From: Amycolatopsis sp. FBCC-B4732
GTDB lineage: Bacteria; Actinomycetota; Actinomycetes; Mycobacteriales; Pseudonocardiaceae
NCBI RefSeq assembly: GCF_023008405.1
Contig: NZ_CP095376.1
Location: 5,356,001-5,420,000, forward strand
DNA: 64,000 nt
Direction of reading: 5' to 3'
In this document: positions 54,585 to 64,000 of the stretch, piece by piece
How the letters are laid out: each line of letters begins with the position of its first letter
Numbering within the stretch: position 1 is the stretch's first letter
Notes under the pieces: generated by a model
Told to the model about the DNA's origin: nothing
Seen by the model: only the letters and a program-made list of their open reading frames with translations
Databases searched by the model: none
Translations under genes and position numbers: made by a program

Positions 54585-55521
54585 CATCGGACCCCTCGAC
54601 TCGTCGCGCGTCCCCCGGTTCGCCGGCTTCGCGACCTTCGCGCGGCTGCCGCGCATCGACCAGGTCGACCACGCCGACGTCGCCGTCGTCGGGGTGCCCT
54701 TCGACTCCGGCGTGTCCTACCGGCCCGGCGCCCGGTTCGGCCCGGCCGCCGTCCGCGAGGCGAGCCGGCTGCTGCGGCCCTACCACCCGGAGCTGGACGT
54801 CTCGCCGTTCGAAGCGAAGCAGGTCGTCGACGCCGGGGACATCGCGGTCAACCCGTTCAACATCGGCGAAGCGATCGAGACGCTGCAGCAGGAAGCCGAA
54901 GCGCTGCAGGCGAACGGGACGCGCCTGGTCACGGTCGGCGGCGACCACACGATCGCCCTGCCGCTGCTGCGGGCCGCGGCGAAGCGGCACGGACCCGTGG
55001 CGCTGCTGCACTTCGACGCGCACCTCGACACCTGGGACACCTACTTCGGCGAGCCGTACACCCACGGCACCCCGTTCCGGCGGGCGTCGGAGGAAGGCAT
55101 CCTCGACACGAGCGCGCTGTCGCACGTCGGCACCCGCGGCCCGCTGTACGGCAAGCGCGACCTCGAAGAGGACCGCCGCCTCGGCTTCGGCATCGTGACT
55201 TCGGGCGACGTCCTCCGGCGTGGTGTCGCCGAGACCGTCGACGCCCTGCGCCAGCGCATCGGCGACCGGCCGCTGTACATCTCGGTCGACATCGACGTCC
55301 TCGACCCGGCCCACGCGCCCGGCACCGGCACCCCCGAGGCGGGCGGCATGACCAGCCGCGAGCTCCTGGAGATCCTGCGCGGCCTGCGCGACCTCAACCT
55401 GATCGGCGCGGACGTCGTCGAGCTGGCCCCGGCCTACGACCACGCCGAGATCACCGCCATCGCGGCTTCCCACGTCGCCTACGACCTGGTGAGCCTGCTG
55501 AGCCTGGGGAAGGGCGAATGA
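54577..55521 (+). CDS. Ureohydrolase, guanidinobutyrase/agmatinase type
   Basis: A 314-residue manganese ureohydrolase. The metal motifs are [34 protein letters not shown] and [20 protein letters not shown]. It would hydrolyse a guanidino compound to an amine and urea. The agmatinase family includes guanidinobutyrase (GbuA), proclavaminate amidinohydrolase and others; the gene order with a ThDP decarboxylase and an aldehyde dehydrogenase favours guanidinobutyrase. The GTG at 54577 overlaps the symporter gene by eight bases, and the stop overlaps the next ATG. Confidence 0.88.
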   Translation: MPNIGPLDSSRVPRFAGFATFARLPRIDQVDHADVAVVGVPFDSGVSYRPGARFGPAAVREASRLLRPYHPELDVSPFEAKQVVDAGDIAVNPFNIGEAIETLQQEAEALQANGTRLVTVGGDHTIALPLLRAAAKRHGPVALLHFDAHLDTWDTYFGEPYTHGTPFRRASEEGILDTSALSHVGTRGPLYGKRDLEEDRRLGFGIVTSGDVLRRGVAETVDALRQRIGDRPLYISVDIDVLDPAHAPGTGTPEAGGMTSRELLEILRGLRDLNLIGADVVELAPAYDHAEITAIAASHVAYDLVSLLSLGKGE

Positions 55522-57161
55522 CGCGCATCGGCGGGGACGTCGTCGTCGAAACCCTGCGCGCGCTGGGCGCCGACACGGTGTTCGGCCTGCCCGGCCAGCA
55601 CGCACTGGGCCTGTTCGAGGCCCTGCGGCGCGCGGACGACCTGCGGGTGATCAGCGGGCGCGTCGAGAACAACCTCGCGTTCGCCGCCGACGGCCACGCC
55701 CGCGCCCGCCTGGCCGCCGACCCCGACGGCCCGGTCCCGGTGACACCCCTGATCGTCTCGACCGGCCCGGGCGCGCTGCTGACGTTGGCGTCCCTGCAGG
55801 AATCCCGCGCGGCTTCGGTACCGGTGCTGGGAATCTCCAGCCAGATCCCGGCCGCCGGCCTCGGCGGCGGCCGCCACGGCTACCTGCACGAGCTGCCCGA
55901 CCAGCAGGCGAGCTTCTCGGGCGTCGTGAAGTCGGTGCACGTCGTGCGCCACGCGAGCCAGATCCCGTCGGCGCTGCGCGAAGCCTGGACGTCGGCGGCG
56001 ACCGCACCGTACGGCCCGGTGTGGGTCGAGATCCCCCAGGACGTCCTGCTCGGCCCGGCGGGGATCCCGCCGATCACGTCGGTGTCGGCGGCTCCCCCTC
56101 CCCTGGAACCCTTGCCGGAGCTGGTCACGGCGGCGGCCGAACTGCTGGCGGCGGCGTCGAACCCCGTGATCCTGGCCGGTGGTGGTGCCCTGCGATCCGG
56201 CGCGCACGCGGAGCTGACGGCGCTGGCGGAAGCGTTGCGCGCACCGGTGATCTCGACGTTCGGCGGCAAGGGCGTCTTCGCCTGGGACCACGAGCTGTCC
56301 GGCCGCTCCTGGCTGGAGGACTGGCACACCACGGAGTTCCTGGCCGACGCCGACGTGCTGCTGGTGCTCGGCTCCGGCCTGGGCGAGCTGTCCAGCAACT
56401 ACCGCGAGTTCGCCCCCCGCGGCCGCGTGATCCAGGTCGAGGCCGACCTGGGGAAACTGGAGTCCAACTACCCCGCCCTGGGCATCCACGCCGACGTGCG
56501 ACCGGCGGTGCAGGCGCTCCTGGAGTGGGTGCCGATGCGGCGCTCGGACGGCCGGGCCGAGGCCGCGGTTTCGGGCTTGCTCTCGCGGGTCGAGTCCCGG
56601 TTGGCCGGTCAGGACCTGGGGGTCGAACGCAAGCTGATCGACGACATCCGCGCGGCGGTCCCCGAGGGCACCCAGACGTTCTGGGACATGACGATCGCCG
56701 CGTACTGGGCCTGGTCGGCGTGGAACCCCGAAGGCGCCCCGATCCACACGGCACAGGGCGCGGGCGGCCTCGGCTACGGCCTCCCGGGCGCGCTCGGCGG
56801 CGCGGCGGCCGGGCGCCCGGCACTCGCGGTCTCCGGCGACGGCGGCGCGATGTACGGCATCGCGGAGCTGGCCACCGCGGTCCAGCACGGCCTGGACGTC
56901 ACCTGGCTGGTGATCGACGACGGCGGCTACGGCATCCTGCGCGAATACCTCACGGACACCTTCGGCCGCACCACGGCGACCGAGCTGTCCCGCCCCGACT
57001 TCGTGGCGCTGGCCGCCTCCTTCGGCGTACCCGCGACGCTGTCCTCTTTGGACAAGGTGGGCACCGACCTCGCCGAGGCGCTGCGCACGCCGGGGCCGTC
57101 CGTCGTCGTCCTCCCCGCGCTGCTGAAGATGTTCGCGCCGACCCACCTGGAGCAGGCATGA
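55518..57161 (+). CDS. Thiamine-diphosphate enzyme, probable 2-ketoarginine decarboxylase (AruI-like)
   Basis: A 547-residue ThDP-dependent enzyme of the acetolactate synthase/benzoylformate decarboxylase group. The N-terminal Pyr domain has the catalytic Glu in [16 protein letters not shown]. The middle domain starts near 190 ([16 protein letters not shown]). The PP domain has the ThDP motif [16 protein letters not shown] followed by [14 protein letters not shown]. Position between a ureohydrolase and an aldehyde dehydrogenase matches the AruI step of the arginine transaminase pathway in Pseudomonas. The order in the pathway would be AruI, dehydrogenase, ureohydrolase. Acetolactate synthase is unlikely without a small subunit. 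Confidence 0.8.
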   Translation: MTRIGGDVVVETLRALGADTVFGLPGQHALGLFEALRRADDLRVISGRVENNLAFAADGHARARLAADPDGPVPVTPLIVSTGPGALLTLASLQESRAASVPVLGISSQIPAAGLGGGRHGYLHELPDQQASFSGVVKSVHVVRHASQIPSALREAWTSAATAPYGPVWVEIPQDVLLGPAGIPPITSVSAAPPPLEPLPELVTAAAELLAAASNPVILAGGGALRSGAHAELTALAEALRAPVISTFGGKGVFAWDHELSGRSWLEDWHTTEFLADADVLLVLGSGLGELSSNYREFAPRGRVIQVEADLGKLESNYPALGIHADVRPAVQALLEWVPMRRSDGRAEAAVSGLLSRVESRLAGQDLGVERKLIDDIRAAVPEGTQTFWDMTIAAYWAWSAWNPEGAPIHTAQGAGGLGYGLPGALGGAAAGRPALAVSGDGGAMYGIAELATAVQHGLDVTWLVIDDGGYGILREYLTDTFGRTTATELSRPDFVALAASFGVPATLSSLDKVGTDLAEALRTPGPSVVVLPALLKMFAPTHLEQA

Positions 57162-58516
57162 CCCGCACGCTGGACCTGACCGACCCGGCGACCGGCGAGG
57201 TGTTCGGCACCAGCCCGGTGGCCTCGCAGTCCGATGTGGACGCGGCGCTCGAATCGGCGGCGCAAGCGTTTGCGATCTGGCGCCGCAGCACCCCGGCCCA
57301 GCGGCAGCTGGCACTGCTGAAGATCGCCGACGCCCTGGAAGCCCGAGCCGGGGAGTTCGCCGACCTGGAGGTCCGCGAGACGGGCAAGATCCGCTCCGTG
57401 GTGCTCGACGAGGAGATCCCGGAGTGCGTGAGCGCCCTGCGCTTCTTCGCCGGCGCCGCCCGCCACCTCGAGGGCACCGCGGCCGGCGAGTACACGCCGG
57501 GCCACACCTCGGTGATCCGCCGCGAGCCGATCGGCGTCTGCGCCCAGATCGCCCCGTGGAACTATCCCCTGATGATGGCGGTCTGGAAGATCGCCCCGGC
57601 ACTGGCCGCGGGCAACACGGTGGTGCTCAAGCCGGCCGAGACGACGCCGTCGACGGCCGTGCTGCTGGCCGGCGTCGCGGCGGAGTTCCTGCCTGCCGGG
57701 GCTTTCACCGTGCTGACCGGCGACCGCGACACGGGCCGGGCTTTGGTCCGCCATCCGATCACCGCCCTGGTCTCGATCACCGGCTCGACCCGAGCGGGCA
57801 TCGACGTGGCCACCGTGGCGGCGGCCGACCTCAAGCGCACGCACCTGGAACTGGGCGGCAACGCGCCCCTGCTGGTCTTCCCGGACGTCGACCTCGCCGC
57901 GACGGCCGAGGGCATCGTGGGCGCGGCGTTCTACAACGCGGGCCAGGACTGCACGGCGGGCAGCCGGGTCCTCGTCCACGAGTCGATCCACGACGACTTC
58001 GTCGCCGCGCTGGCCAAGGTCGCCGCGTCGCAGACTCCGGGCGTCGACTACGGGCCGCTCAACAGCGCGGCGCAGTTCTCGCGCGTCGAGGGCCTCATCT
58101 CGCGCCTGCCTTCCCACGCCCGCATCGAGACCGGCGGCACACGATCCGGCGCGACAGGCTTCTACTTCTCCCCCACGGTGGTCTCCGGCCTGCACCAGGA
58201 CGACGAGATCGTCCAGGAGGAGATCTTCGGCCCGGTCATCACGGTCCAGTCCTTTTCGGACGAAGCCGACGGTGTCGCGCTGGCCAACGGCGTCCCGTAC
58301 GGCCTGGCGTCGTCGGTCTGGACGAAGGACCTCGGCGTCGCGGCGCGGGTCTCGGCGGAGCTGGACTTCGGCTGCGTCTGGATCAACACCCACGGCCCCC
58401 TGGTGGCCGAGATGCCCCACGGCGGCTTCGGCCACTCGGGCCACGGCAAGGACCTCTCGGGGTACGCCTTCACCGAGTACACCCGCGTCAAGCACGTGAT
58501 GACGAGGTTCGCATGA
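57158..58516 (+). CDS. Aldehyde dehydrogenase, guanidino-/aminobutyraldehyde type
   Basis: A 452-residue NAD(P)-dependent aldehyde dehydrogenase. The core motifs are VCAQIAPWNYPLMMAVWKIA, VLKPAETTPSTAVLL, LELGGNAPLLVFPDVDL and the catalytic Cys in NAGQDCTAGSRVLV, with EEIFGPVITVQSF near the end. It is closest to gamma-aminobutyraldehyde/betaine aldehyde dehydrogenases, which suits a 4-guanidinobutyraldehyde substrate. The ATG overlaps the stop of the ThDP gene, and its own stop overlaps the permease ATG. A paralogue of another subtype lies at 62.2 kb. Confidence 0.87.
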   Translation: MTRTLDLTDPATGEVFGTSPVASQSDVDAALESAAQAFAIWRRSTPAQRQLALLKIADALEARAGEFADLEVRETGKIRSVVLDEEIPECVSALRFFAGAARHLEGTAAGEYTPGHTSVIRREPIGVCAQIAPWNYPLMMAVWKIAPALAAGNTVVLKPAETTPSTAVLLAGVAAEFLPAGAFTVLTGDRDTGRALVRHPITALVSITGSTRAGIDVATVAAADLKRTHLELGGNAPLLVFPDVDLAATAEGIVGAAFYNAGQDCTAGSRVLVHESIHDDFVAALAKVAASQTPGVDYGPLNSAAQFSRVEGLISRLPSHARIETGGTRSGATGFYFSPTVVSGLHQDDEIVQEEIFGPVITVQSFSDEADGVALANGVPYGLASSVWTKDLGVAARVSAELDFGCVWINTHGPLVAEMPHGGFGHSGHGKDLSGYAFTEYTRVKHVMTRFA

Positions 58517-59973
58517 GCGACAAGATCACGGAGGTCGAGCAGCACGGCATCGCCCCGATCCCGCCGGAAGAGCAGACGTCCCGCCCCCGCGACCTGTTCC
58601 GCATGGCCTTCGGCGGCGCGAACACCTTCGCCACGATCATCCTGGGCACGTTGCCGATCGCGTACGGCCTGAGCTTCCGCGACGCGGCCCTGGCGACAGC
58701 GCTGGGCGTGGTCGTCGGCGGCCTGGTCCTGGCCCCCATGGCGCTGTTCGGCCCGCGGACACGCACGAACAACGCGGTCTCGTCGGGCGCGCACTTCGGG
58801 GTGGTCGGCCGCTGCGTCGGCTCGTTCTTGTCGCTGCTGACGGCGATAACGTTCTTCGCGATCTCGGTCTGGGTGAGCGGCGACGCGGTGGCCGGCGCGG
58901 CACAAAGACTGTTCGGCTTCGACGGCGGCGCGGCACTGCGCGGCATCGCGTACGGCGTGATCGCGATCGCCACGCTGGTGGTGTGCATCTACGGCTACCG
59001 CTTCATGCTCCTGGTCAACCGAATCGCGGTGGTACTGGGCACCCTGATCATGCTCCTGGGCGTAGTGGCGTACGGCGGCTCGTTCGACCCGGGCTACGGC
59101 GGAACGGGAGCGTACGCACTGGGCACGTTCTGGCCGACGTTCACCCTCGCGGCCCTGACCGCACTGGCGAACCCGATCAGTTTCGGCGCGTTCCTGGGCG
59201 ACTGGGCCCGCTACATCCCGGCCAGGTACAGCAAGCGCTCGCTCTTGACCGCACCATTCCTGGCCCAGGTGGCAACGCTGCTCCCGTTCGGCTTCGGCAT
59301 CGCAACGGCAACACTGGTGGCGAACCCGGCCGACTACATCACCGGCCTGACCGCGATTTCCCCGCTCTGGTACGCAATCCCGCTGATCGTGGTGGCGCTG
59401 ATCGGCGGCCTGTCCACGGGAACGACGTCCCTCTACGGAACGGGCCTGGACTTCAGCTCGATCTTCCCCAGACTCTCCCGAGTCCAGGCAACGCTGCTGA
59501 TCGGCACCCTGAGCGTGGCCTTCATCTTCATCGGCAACTTCGTCCTGGACATGGTGTCGAGCATCAACGCCTTCGCCACCCTGATCGTCCTGTGCACGTC
59601 CCCGTGGATGGTGATCATGATGATCGGCTTCGTCCAACGCAGAGGCTTCTACGACGTAGAAGACCTGCAGGTGTTCAACGAAGGCCGCCGTGGCGGCCGC
59701 TACTGGTTCGCGAGAGGGGTGAACTGGCGCGCAATGGCAGCGTGGATCCCAGCTACAACACTGGGCCTGCTGTGCGCGAACACCCCGATGATCACGGGCC
59801 CCCTGAAGGACATCGCAGGAGGAGTGGACATCAGCCTGCCGGCAACACTGCTGACAGCGGCGATAACGTACCCAGTACTGGTAAAGCTGTTCCCGGAGCC
59901 CGCAGAAGTCTTCGCGACATCCCGCACCCCGCCCCCAGCCCCGCTCAAGCTGGGCGGTCATCCCGTCGCCTGA
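58513..59973 (+). CDS. Purine-cytosine permease-like transporter (NCS1)
   Basis: A 486-residue NCS1-family transporter with about 12 helices. The N-terminal FRMAFGGANTFATIILGTLP and the conserved GALFGPRTRTNN-like LFGPRTRTNNAVSSGAHFGV are seen, followed by ALANPISFGAFLGDWARYIP. The substrate is probably not cytosine here; its coupled position in the operon suggests it exports or imports a pathway compound. The last 250 codons use A-ending codons (GCA, ACA, CCA, AGA) far more than the first half. The stop is inside a long inverted repeat. Confidence 0.85.
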   Translation: MSDKITEVEQHGIAPIPPEEQTSRPRDLFRMAFGGANTFATIILGTLPIAYGLSFRDAALATALGVVVGGLVLAPMALFGPRTRTNNAVSSGAHFGVVGRCVGSFLSLLTAITFFAISVWVSGDAVAGAAQRLFGFDGGAALRGIAYGVIAIATLVVCIYGYRFMLLVNRIAVVLGTLIMLLGVVAYGGSFDPGYGGTGAYALGTFWPTFTLAALTALANPISFGAFLGDWARYIPARYSKRSLLTAPFLAQVATLLPFGFGIATATLVANPADYITGLTAISPLWYAIPLIVVALIGGLSTGTTSLYGTGLDFSSIFPRLSRVQATLLIGTLSVAFIFIGNFVLDMVSSINAFATLIVLCTSPWMVIMMIGFVQRRGFYDVEDLQVFNEGRRGGRYWFARGVNWRAMAAWIPATTLGLLCANTPMITGPLKDIAGGVDISLPATLLTAAITYPVLVKLFPEPAEVFATSRTPPPAPLKLGGHPVA

Positions 59974-60008
59974 GGCCGCCTCAATCCAGGCGACGGGATG
60001 ACCACCCA
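59951..60008. terminator. Inverted repeat overlapping the permease stop, between convergent genes
   Basis: Arms of 22 bases (59951-59972 and 59987-60008) pair with one mismatch; the inner 17 (GGTCATCCCGTCGCCTG) are perfect, with a 14-base loop. The first arm includes the last codons of the permease and most of its stop. Dxs ends 51 bases farther. It can act as a terminator for either strand. Confidence 0.8.
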
Positions 60009-60058
60009 GCGAACCGAGGGGTCATCCCAGAGCCTGCCCGTCCGGCGAGGACAGCTTT

Positions 60059-61960
60059 TCAGCTACGGTTGGCATCCTTACGCGCCGGTTCCTCCGTACT
60101 CAGACGAGAAGCCCACTCGGTAACCCGCCGAGCAACATCCTGAGCAGTCAGCCCGATACGAGCCAGCACCTCATCCCGGCTCCCCAGATCATGGAACGAC
60201 TGCGGCACAGCAAGATCCCGCAACGGCACGTCACACTCCGCGTCCCGGAACATCGCAGCCAGCGCCGAGCCAAAGCCCCCATGCCGCCCACTGTCCTCGA
60301 CAGTCACAACAAGCTTGTGCTGCGAAGCAAGAGCAACGAGCTCAGCCGGAACGGGCAACACCCACCGCGGATCCACCACAGTCACCCCGATGCCCTGATC
60401 CGCCAGCCGATCCGCAGCCGCCAGACCAAGCGTCGCGAACGCACCCACCGTCACCAGCAGAACGTCCGCACCTTCCGTCGGCCGCCGCAGCACATCAACC
60501 GTGCCGATCCGCTCGACAGCAGCGACGTCAGTCCCGACCTTGCCCTTCGAGAACCGCAAAGCCGTCGGCCCATCAGCCACATCGACAGCTTCGTTCAGCT
60601 CTTCCCGCAGCGTCGCCGGGTCACGAGGAGCAGCAACCCGCATCCCGGGAACCATCCCGAGCAGAGACAGGTCCCACATCCCGTGGTGACTGGGCCCATC
60701 CGGCCCGGTGATCCCGGCCCGGTCGAGCACCAACGTCACCGGCAGCCGATGCAGCGCCACATCCATCAGCACCTGGTCGAAAGCCCGGTTGAGGAACGTC
60801 GAGTAGATCGCGACGACCGGGTGCATCCCACCCATGGCGAGCCCAGCAGCAGAAGTAACCGCATGCTGCTCGGCGATCCCGACGTCGTACCACCGATCCG
60901 GGAACGACTCGGCGAACTTGTCCAGCCCGGTCGACCGCAACATGGCCGCGGTGATCGCGACGACGTCCTCGCGCTCGGCCCCGATCTTCGCGAGCTCCTC
61001 ACCGAACACCCCGGTCCAGCTGGGCCCCTTGACCGGCGGCAGCCCGGTCTCCGGATCGATCGGATCGGTCTGGTGCATCTGGTCGTGCTCGTTGTTGACC
61101 GCGGGCGCGTACCCATGTCCCTTTTCGGTCACCACGTGCACGATCACGGCGCCACCGAACGCCTTGGCGCTCAGGAACGCCTTCTCCAGCGCCACCTGAT
61201 CGTGCCCATCAACGGGCCCGAGGTACTTCAACCCCAGATCGGAGAACATCGCCTGCGGGCTGAGCGCATCCTTCAACCCGGCCTTCGCAGCGTGCAGAGC
61301 GGCGTAAATCGGCTTGCCGACGACCGGAGTGTGCTTGAGGATCTCCCGCCCACCGTCGAGGAGCCGCTCGTAACCGGGCTGCAAGCGCAACGCGGCGAGG
61401 TGATCGGCCAGCCCGCCGATGGTCGGCGAGTACGACCGCCCGTTGTCGTTGATGACGATGACGACCGGCCGGTCCCGGTGGGCAGCGATGTTGTTGAGCG
61501 CTTCCCAGCACATCCCCCCGGTCAGCGCGCCGTCCCCGACGACGGCGATCGCGTGCCGCCCCCCGCCGTCCAGCTCGAACGCCTTCGCCAGCCCGTCCAC
61601 ATAGGACAGCCCGGACGACGCGTGACTGCTCTCCACCCAGTCGTGGTCACTCTCCGCGCGCGACGGGTAACCGGTGACACCGCCGGTCTGCCGCAGCAGG
61701 TCGAACCCGCCGGCCCGGCCGGTGACGATCTTGTGCACATAGGCCTGGTGACCGACGTCCCACACGATCGCGTCACGCGGCGAGTCGAACACGCGGTGCA
61801 ACGCCAGCGTGAGCTCGACGACGCCGAGGTTCGGGCCCAGGTGCCCGCCCGCGCGGCGGACCTTGTCGACGAGGAAGTCCCGGATCTCGGCAGCCAGTTC
61901 GCCGAGGTCCTCGACACTCATGCGCTTGAGGTCCGCCGGTCCGCTGAGGGACTCCAGCAT
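60059..61960 (-). CDS. dxs: 1-deoxy-D-xylulose-5-phosphate synthase
   Basis: A 633-residue ThDP enzyme, first step of the MEP isoprenoid pathway. Motifs include [38 protein letters not shown], the Th[37 protein letters not shown], then [20 protein letters not shown] and [20 protein letters not shown]. The length is normal. ATG at 61960 (MLESL) is chosen; a GTG at 61966 adds two residues. The upstream open frame beyond it is chance. Dxs converges on the arginine operon. In many actinobacteria dxs is close to rnd; here about 28 kb separates them. Confidence 0.95.
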   Translation of the reverse strand: MLESLSGPADLKRMSVEDLGELAAEIRDFLVDKVRRAGGHLGPNLGVVELTLALHRVFDSPRDAIVWDVGHQAYVHKIVTGRAGGFDLLRQTGGVTGYPSRAESDHDWVESSHASSGLSYVDGLAKAFELDGGGRHAIAVVGDGALTGGMCWEALNNIAAHRDRPVVIVINDNGRSYSPTIGGLADHLAALRLQPGYERLLDGGREILKHTPVVGKPIYAALHAAKAGLKDALSPQAMFSDLGLKYLGPVDGHDQVALEKAFLSAKAFGGAVIVHVVTEKGHGYAPAVNNEHDQMHQTDPIDPETGLPPVKGPSWTGVFGEELAKIGAEREDVVAITAAMLRSTGLDKFAESFPDRWYDVGIAEQHAVTSAAGLAMGGMHPVVAIYSTFLNRAFDQVLMDVALHRLPVTLVLDRAGITGPDGPSHHGMWDLSLLGMVPGMRVAAPRDPATLREELNEAVDVADGPTALRFSKGKVGTDVAAVERIGTVDVLRRPTEGADVLLVTVGAFATLGLAAADRLADQGIGVTVVDPRWVLPVPAELVALASQHKLVVTVEDSGRHGGFGSALAAMFRDAECDVPLRDLAVPQSFHDLGSRDEVLARIGLTAQDVARRVTEWASRLSTEEPARKDANRS

Positions 61961-62140
61961 CGTCACTCGTCTCCACCTCGCTCGTCTTCGGACACCCCAC
62001 GTTCCGGCCAGTCTACGGAGACCCGCCAGGGTGGTTCCGCCCGCCGCGTCCGGCATCACAGGCGGAGAGCGATCGCCTGTCAGCACGCGGGGTGAACCTC
62101 GTCTCCCGGCCGTGCTGTGGCGGTCACGCGGCGTGGCCAC

Positions 62141-62146
62141 GAGAAT
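62141..62146 (+). promoter_or_regulatory. Candidate -10 box (leaderless)
   Basis: GAGAAT lies 7 bases before the ATG at 62154. It favours that start over the ATG at 62145, which overlaps the box. Confidence 0.4.
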
Positions 62147-62153
62147 GGGGTCC

Positions 62154-63623
62154 ATGGCGGACTTCTTCATCGGCGGCGACTGGGTGGACGCGGTGGGCGG
62201 CGGCCGCCGGAAGATCCGCTGCCCGGCGGACGGTTCCCTGGTCGCGTCGGTCGCGGAGGGCACCGCCAAGGACACCGAGGCGGCCATCGCGGCGGCGCGG
62301 CGGGCGTTCGACGCCGGCCCGTGGCCCGGCACACCCGCGCACCTGCGCGGTGACCTGCTGCTGCGCACCGCCGACCTGCTGGATCGCGACGCGGAGGCGT
62401 TCGCCCGCGCGGAGTCGCTCGACACCGGCAAGCGCCTGGTCGAGAGCCGCTACGACATGGCCGACATCGCGGCCTGCCTGCGCTACTTCGGCAAGCTCGC
62501 GGCGCAGGACGCCGGGCGCGTCGTCGACACCGGCAACCCGGACGCGATCAGCCGGATCGTGCACGAGCCGGTCGGCGTCTGCGGGCTGATCACGCCGTGG
62601 AACTACCCGCTGTTGCAGACGGTGTGGAAGATCGCACCGGCGCTGGCGGCGGGCAACACGTTCGTGCTCAAGCCCAGCGAGCTGACGCCGCACACGGCGA
62701 TCCTGTTCCTGAAGCTGCTCACCGAGGCGGGCCTGCCGCCGGGCGTGGGCAACCTGGTGCTCGGTGCCGGGGCCGAGGTGGGCGCGCCGCTGGCGGCCCA
62801 CCCGGACGTCGACCTGGTGTCGTTCACCGGCGGCCTGGCCACCGGCAAGGTGATCGCCGCGTCGGCCGCGGCCACGGTCAAGAAAGTGGCCCTCGAGCTG
62901 GGCGGCAAGAACCCGAACGTGGTCTTCGCCGACGCCGATTTCGAGACGGCGGTCGACTACGCGCTGACGGCGGTGTTCCTGCACTCGGGCCAGGTCTGCT
63001 CGGCGGGCACGCGGCTGATCGTGCAGCGCGAGTGGCACGACGACTTCGTGGCCGAGCTGGTCCGCCGCGCCGAGCGCATCCGCCTGGGCGGCCCGTTCGA
63101 CTCCCACGCGGAGACGGGCCCGCTGATCTCGGCGGCGCACCGGTCCAAGGTGGAGGCGTACGTGGCGGCGGCGCTGGCGGAGGGCGCGGTGCTGCGCACG
63201 GGCGGCCGCCGTCCCGACGACCCGGCGCTGGCGGAGGGCTTCTACTACCTGCCGACCATCCTGGACGAGGTGCGCCAGGGCTCGCCGGCGGTCGTGGAGG
63301 AGTCGTTCGGGCCGGTGCTGACGGTGGAGACGTTCACCGACGAGGACGACGCCGTCCGCATCGCCAACGACACGCACTACGGCCTGGCGGGCGCGGTGTT
63401 CACGCAGGACGCTTCGCGCGCGCAGCGGGTGGCCGGCCGGCTGCGGCACGGGACGGTGTGGATCAACGACTTCCACCCGTACCTCCCCCAGGCCGAGTGG
63501 GGCGGCTACAAGCAGTCCGGCTTCGGCCGCGAGCTGGGCCCGACGGGGCTGGCGGAGTACACCGAGGTCAAGCACGTCTACCAGAACCTGCGCCCGGGCC
63601 CGCAGCACTGGTTCGCGAGCTGA
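62154..63623 (+). CDS. Aldehyde dehydrogenase, betaine-aldehyde type
   Basis: A 489-residue aldehyde dehydrogenase with [13 protein letters not shown] at the N-terminus, the [20 protein letters not shown] core, [36 protein letters not shown], the catalytic Cys in [14 protein letters not shown] and [20 protein letters not shown]. It is nearest to glycine betaine aldehyde dehydrogenases (BetB/GbsA). No choline dehydrogenase is in the window, so the substrate is open. It is divergent from dxs, and the next gene on the same strand starts 50 bases after its stop. Confidence 0.88.
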   Translation: MADFFIGGDWVDAVGGGRRKIRCPADGSLVASVAEGTAKDTEAAIAAARRAFDAGPWPGTPAHLRGDLLLRTADLLDRDAEAFARAESLDTGKRLVESRYDMADIAACLRYFGKLAAQDAGRVVDTGNPDAISRIVHEPVGVCGLITPWNYPLLQTVWKIAPALAAGNTFVLKPSELTPHTAILFLKLLTEAGLPPGVGNLVLGAGAEVGAPLAAHPDVDLVSFTGGLATGKVIAASAAATVKKVALELGGKNPNVVFADADFETAVDYALTAVFLHSGQVCSAGTRLIVQREWHDDFVAELVRRAERIRLGGPFDSHAETGPLISAAHRSKVEAYVAAALAEGAVLRTGGRRPDDPALAEGFYYLPTILDEVRQGSPAVVEESFGPVLTVETFTDEDDAVRIANDTHYGLAGAVFTQDASRAQRVAGRLRHGTVWINDFHPYLPQAEWGGYKQSGFGRELGPTGLAEYTEVKHVYQNLRPGPQHWFAS

Positions 63624-63660
63624 GTCGCCCGATCGGGATCATTCGAACGGCCCAGCGTTT

Positions 63661-63666
63661 TATGCT
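63661..63666 (+). promoter_or_regulatory. Candidate -10 box (leaderless)
   Basis: TATGCT lies 6 bases before the GTG at 63673, without a ribosome binding site. Confidence 0.5.
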
Positions 63667-63672
63667 GCGGGT

Positions 63673-64000
63673 GTGACGCAGTGGCGCGTGCCGCGAGCGG
63701 TGCTGGTGGCGATCGCCGGCCTGGGGGTGATCGCGGGCTTGACCCTGCGCACGGCGGCGGTCCCGGCGGCGCTGCCACCGGGCACCCCGGACCCGGAACT
63801 GGCGGTCGGCCTGCGGCTGGTGTGCGCGGCGGCGGTCCTGCTGGCGGGGACGCTGACGTATTTGACGTTCGCCCGGCGCGAGGACGAGCCGCTGGCGATG
63901 GCGTGCCTGCCGGGCCTGGTGGTGACGGGCGTGATCCTGCGGCACCTGGTGGTGACCCTGCCGGGGGTGACGCGCTTCCAGCCGGCGGCACGGGTGGCAC
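63673..64000 (+). CDS. Membrane protein, N-terminal part (3' end outside window)
   Basis: The frame from GTG 63673 is open to the end of the window (109 codons). The product begins MTQWRVPRAVLVAIAGLGVI and shows hydrophobic segments at about residues 8-28, 45-65 and 76-95, separated by short loops (REDEPLAM). It is an integral membrane protein of unknown family, cut by the window edge. TATGCT 6 bases upstream suggests a leaderless start. High G+C at third positions supports coding. Confidence 0.6.
   Translation, partial: MTQWRVPRAVLVAIAGLGVIAGLTLRTAAVPAALPPGTPDPELAVGLRLVCAAAVLLAGTLTYLTFARREDEPLAMACLPGLVVTGVILRHLVVTLPGVTRFQPAARVA

Noticed and set aside
55518..57161. Acetolactate synthase large subunit (IlvB)
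   Set aside because: There is no regulatory subunit or other branched-chain gene, and the partners are a ureohydrolase and an aldehyde dehydrogenase, which fit a 2-oxo acid decarboxylase better.
61961..62431. Upstream extension of dxs to 62431
   Set aside because: The extra 157 residues are Arg/Ser/Pro-rich, antisense to the aldehyde dehydrogenase and unlike any dxs; MLESL at 61960 is the canonical start.

Overview
The window looks like a chromosomal segment of a high-GC actinomycete, most probably a member of the Pseudonocardiales close to Amycolatopsis. The grounds are the very high G+C, the heavy use of GTG starts, GTGA/ATGA gene overlaps, many apparently leaderless genes, and actinobacterial families (DUF2630, DUF3000, DUF6221, DUF6286, PucR regulators, Prim-PolC/LigC repair proteins, coproporphyrin-type haem genes). 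This is inferred from protein and gene-order recognition; no search was run. No tRNA, rRNA, CRISPR array, transposase or integrase was seen.

Layout. 1-2.7 kb: an Asp23/Gls24 envelope-stress operon with two membrane anchors. 2.7-8.2 kb: a LigC-type DNA ligase, a lipoprotein with a degenerate hydrolase fold, an ECF42-type sigma factor with its DGPF/YCII partner, five 62-bp tandem repeats, DUF2630 and thioredoxin. 8.2-12.5 kb: the proline catabolic pair (proline dehydrogenase and P5C dehydrogenase) divergent from a PucR regulator, with a paired direct repeat between them. 12.5-20 kb: mixed small genes, a Prim-PolC-like primase-polymerase, a TVP38-type membrane protein, a transmembrane Ser/Thr kinase with no ATG/GTG/TTG start available for its full kinase fold, and MsrB.

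20-23 kb: a compact four-gene unit of two TIGR04222-type membrane proteins with Cys-rich Gly/Ser tails, a DUF692 (MNIO) multinuclear iron oxidase and a small partner. I think this is the best candidate for an undescribed system: a membrane-anchored, RiPP-like cysteine modification pathway. 23-31.6 kb: a family III CoA transferase, hemQ, hemY/cgoX and hemE on the minus strand, then DUF3000, three 142-bp tandem repeats, an orphan NarL-type response regulator and ribonuclease D.

31.6-44.3 kb: an apparent accessory block between rnd and fadA. It holds a TIR-domain protein and a TetR-controlled permease/DUF1989/DUF1989/carboxylase/allophanate hydrolase operon, best read as guanidine (or urea) assimilation. 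It also holds a secreted protein, a membrane protein and a frameshifted gene. 44.3-47.7 kb: fadA-fadB with an inverted repeat over the promoter. 47.7-51.5 kb: a secreted PHP-type protein and a two-component system. 51.5-60 kb: a PucR-linked operon of symporter, ureohydrolase, ThDP decarboxylase, aldehyde dehydrogenase and permease that fits the arginine 2-ketoacid route (2-ketoarginine to guanidinobutyraldehyde to guanidinobutyrate to GABA plus urea). 60-64 kb: dxs, a betaine-aldehyde-dehydrogenase-like gene and a truncated membrane protein gene.

The metabolic genes fit together. The 54-58 kb operon would release urea and GABA from arginine-derived guanidino compounds, the 33-41 kb operon would turn guanidine or urea into ammonia and CO2 through allophanate, and the 8-12 kb genes oxidise proline to glutamate. 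The region therefore has a strong nitrogen-scavenging theme laid over the conserved haem/rnd/fad/dxs backbone.
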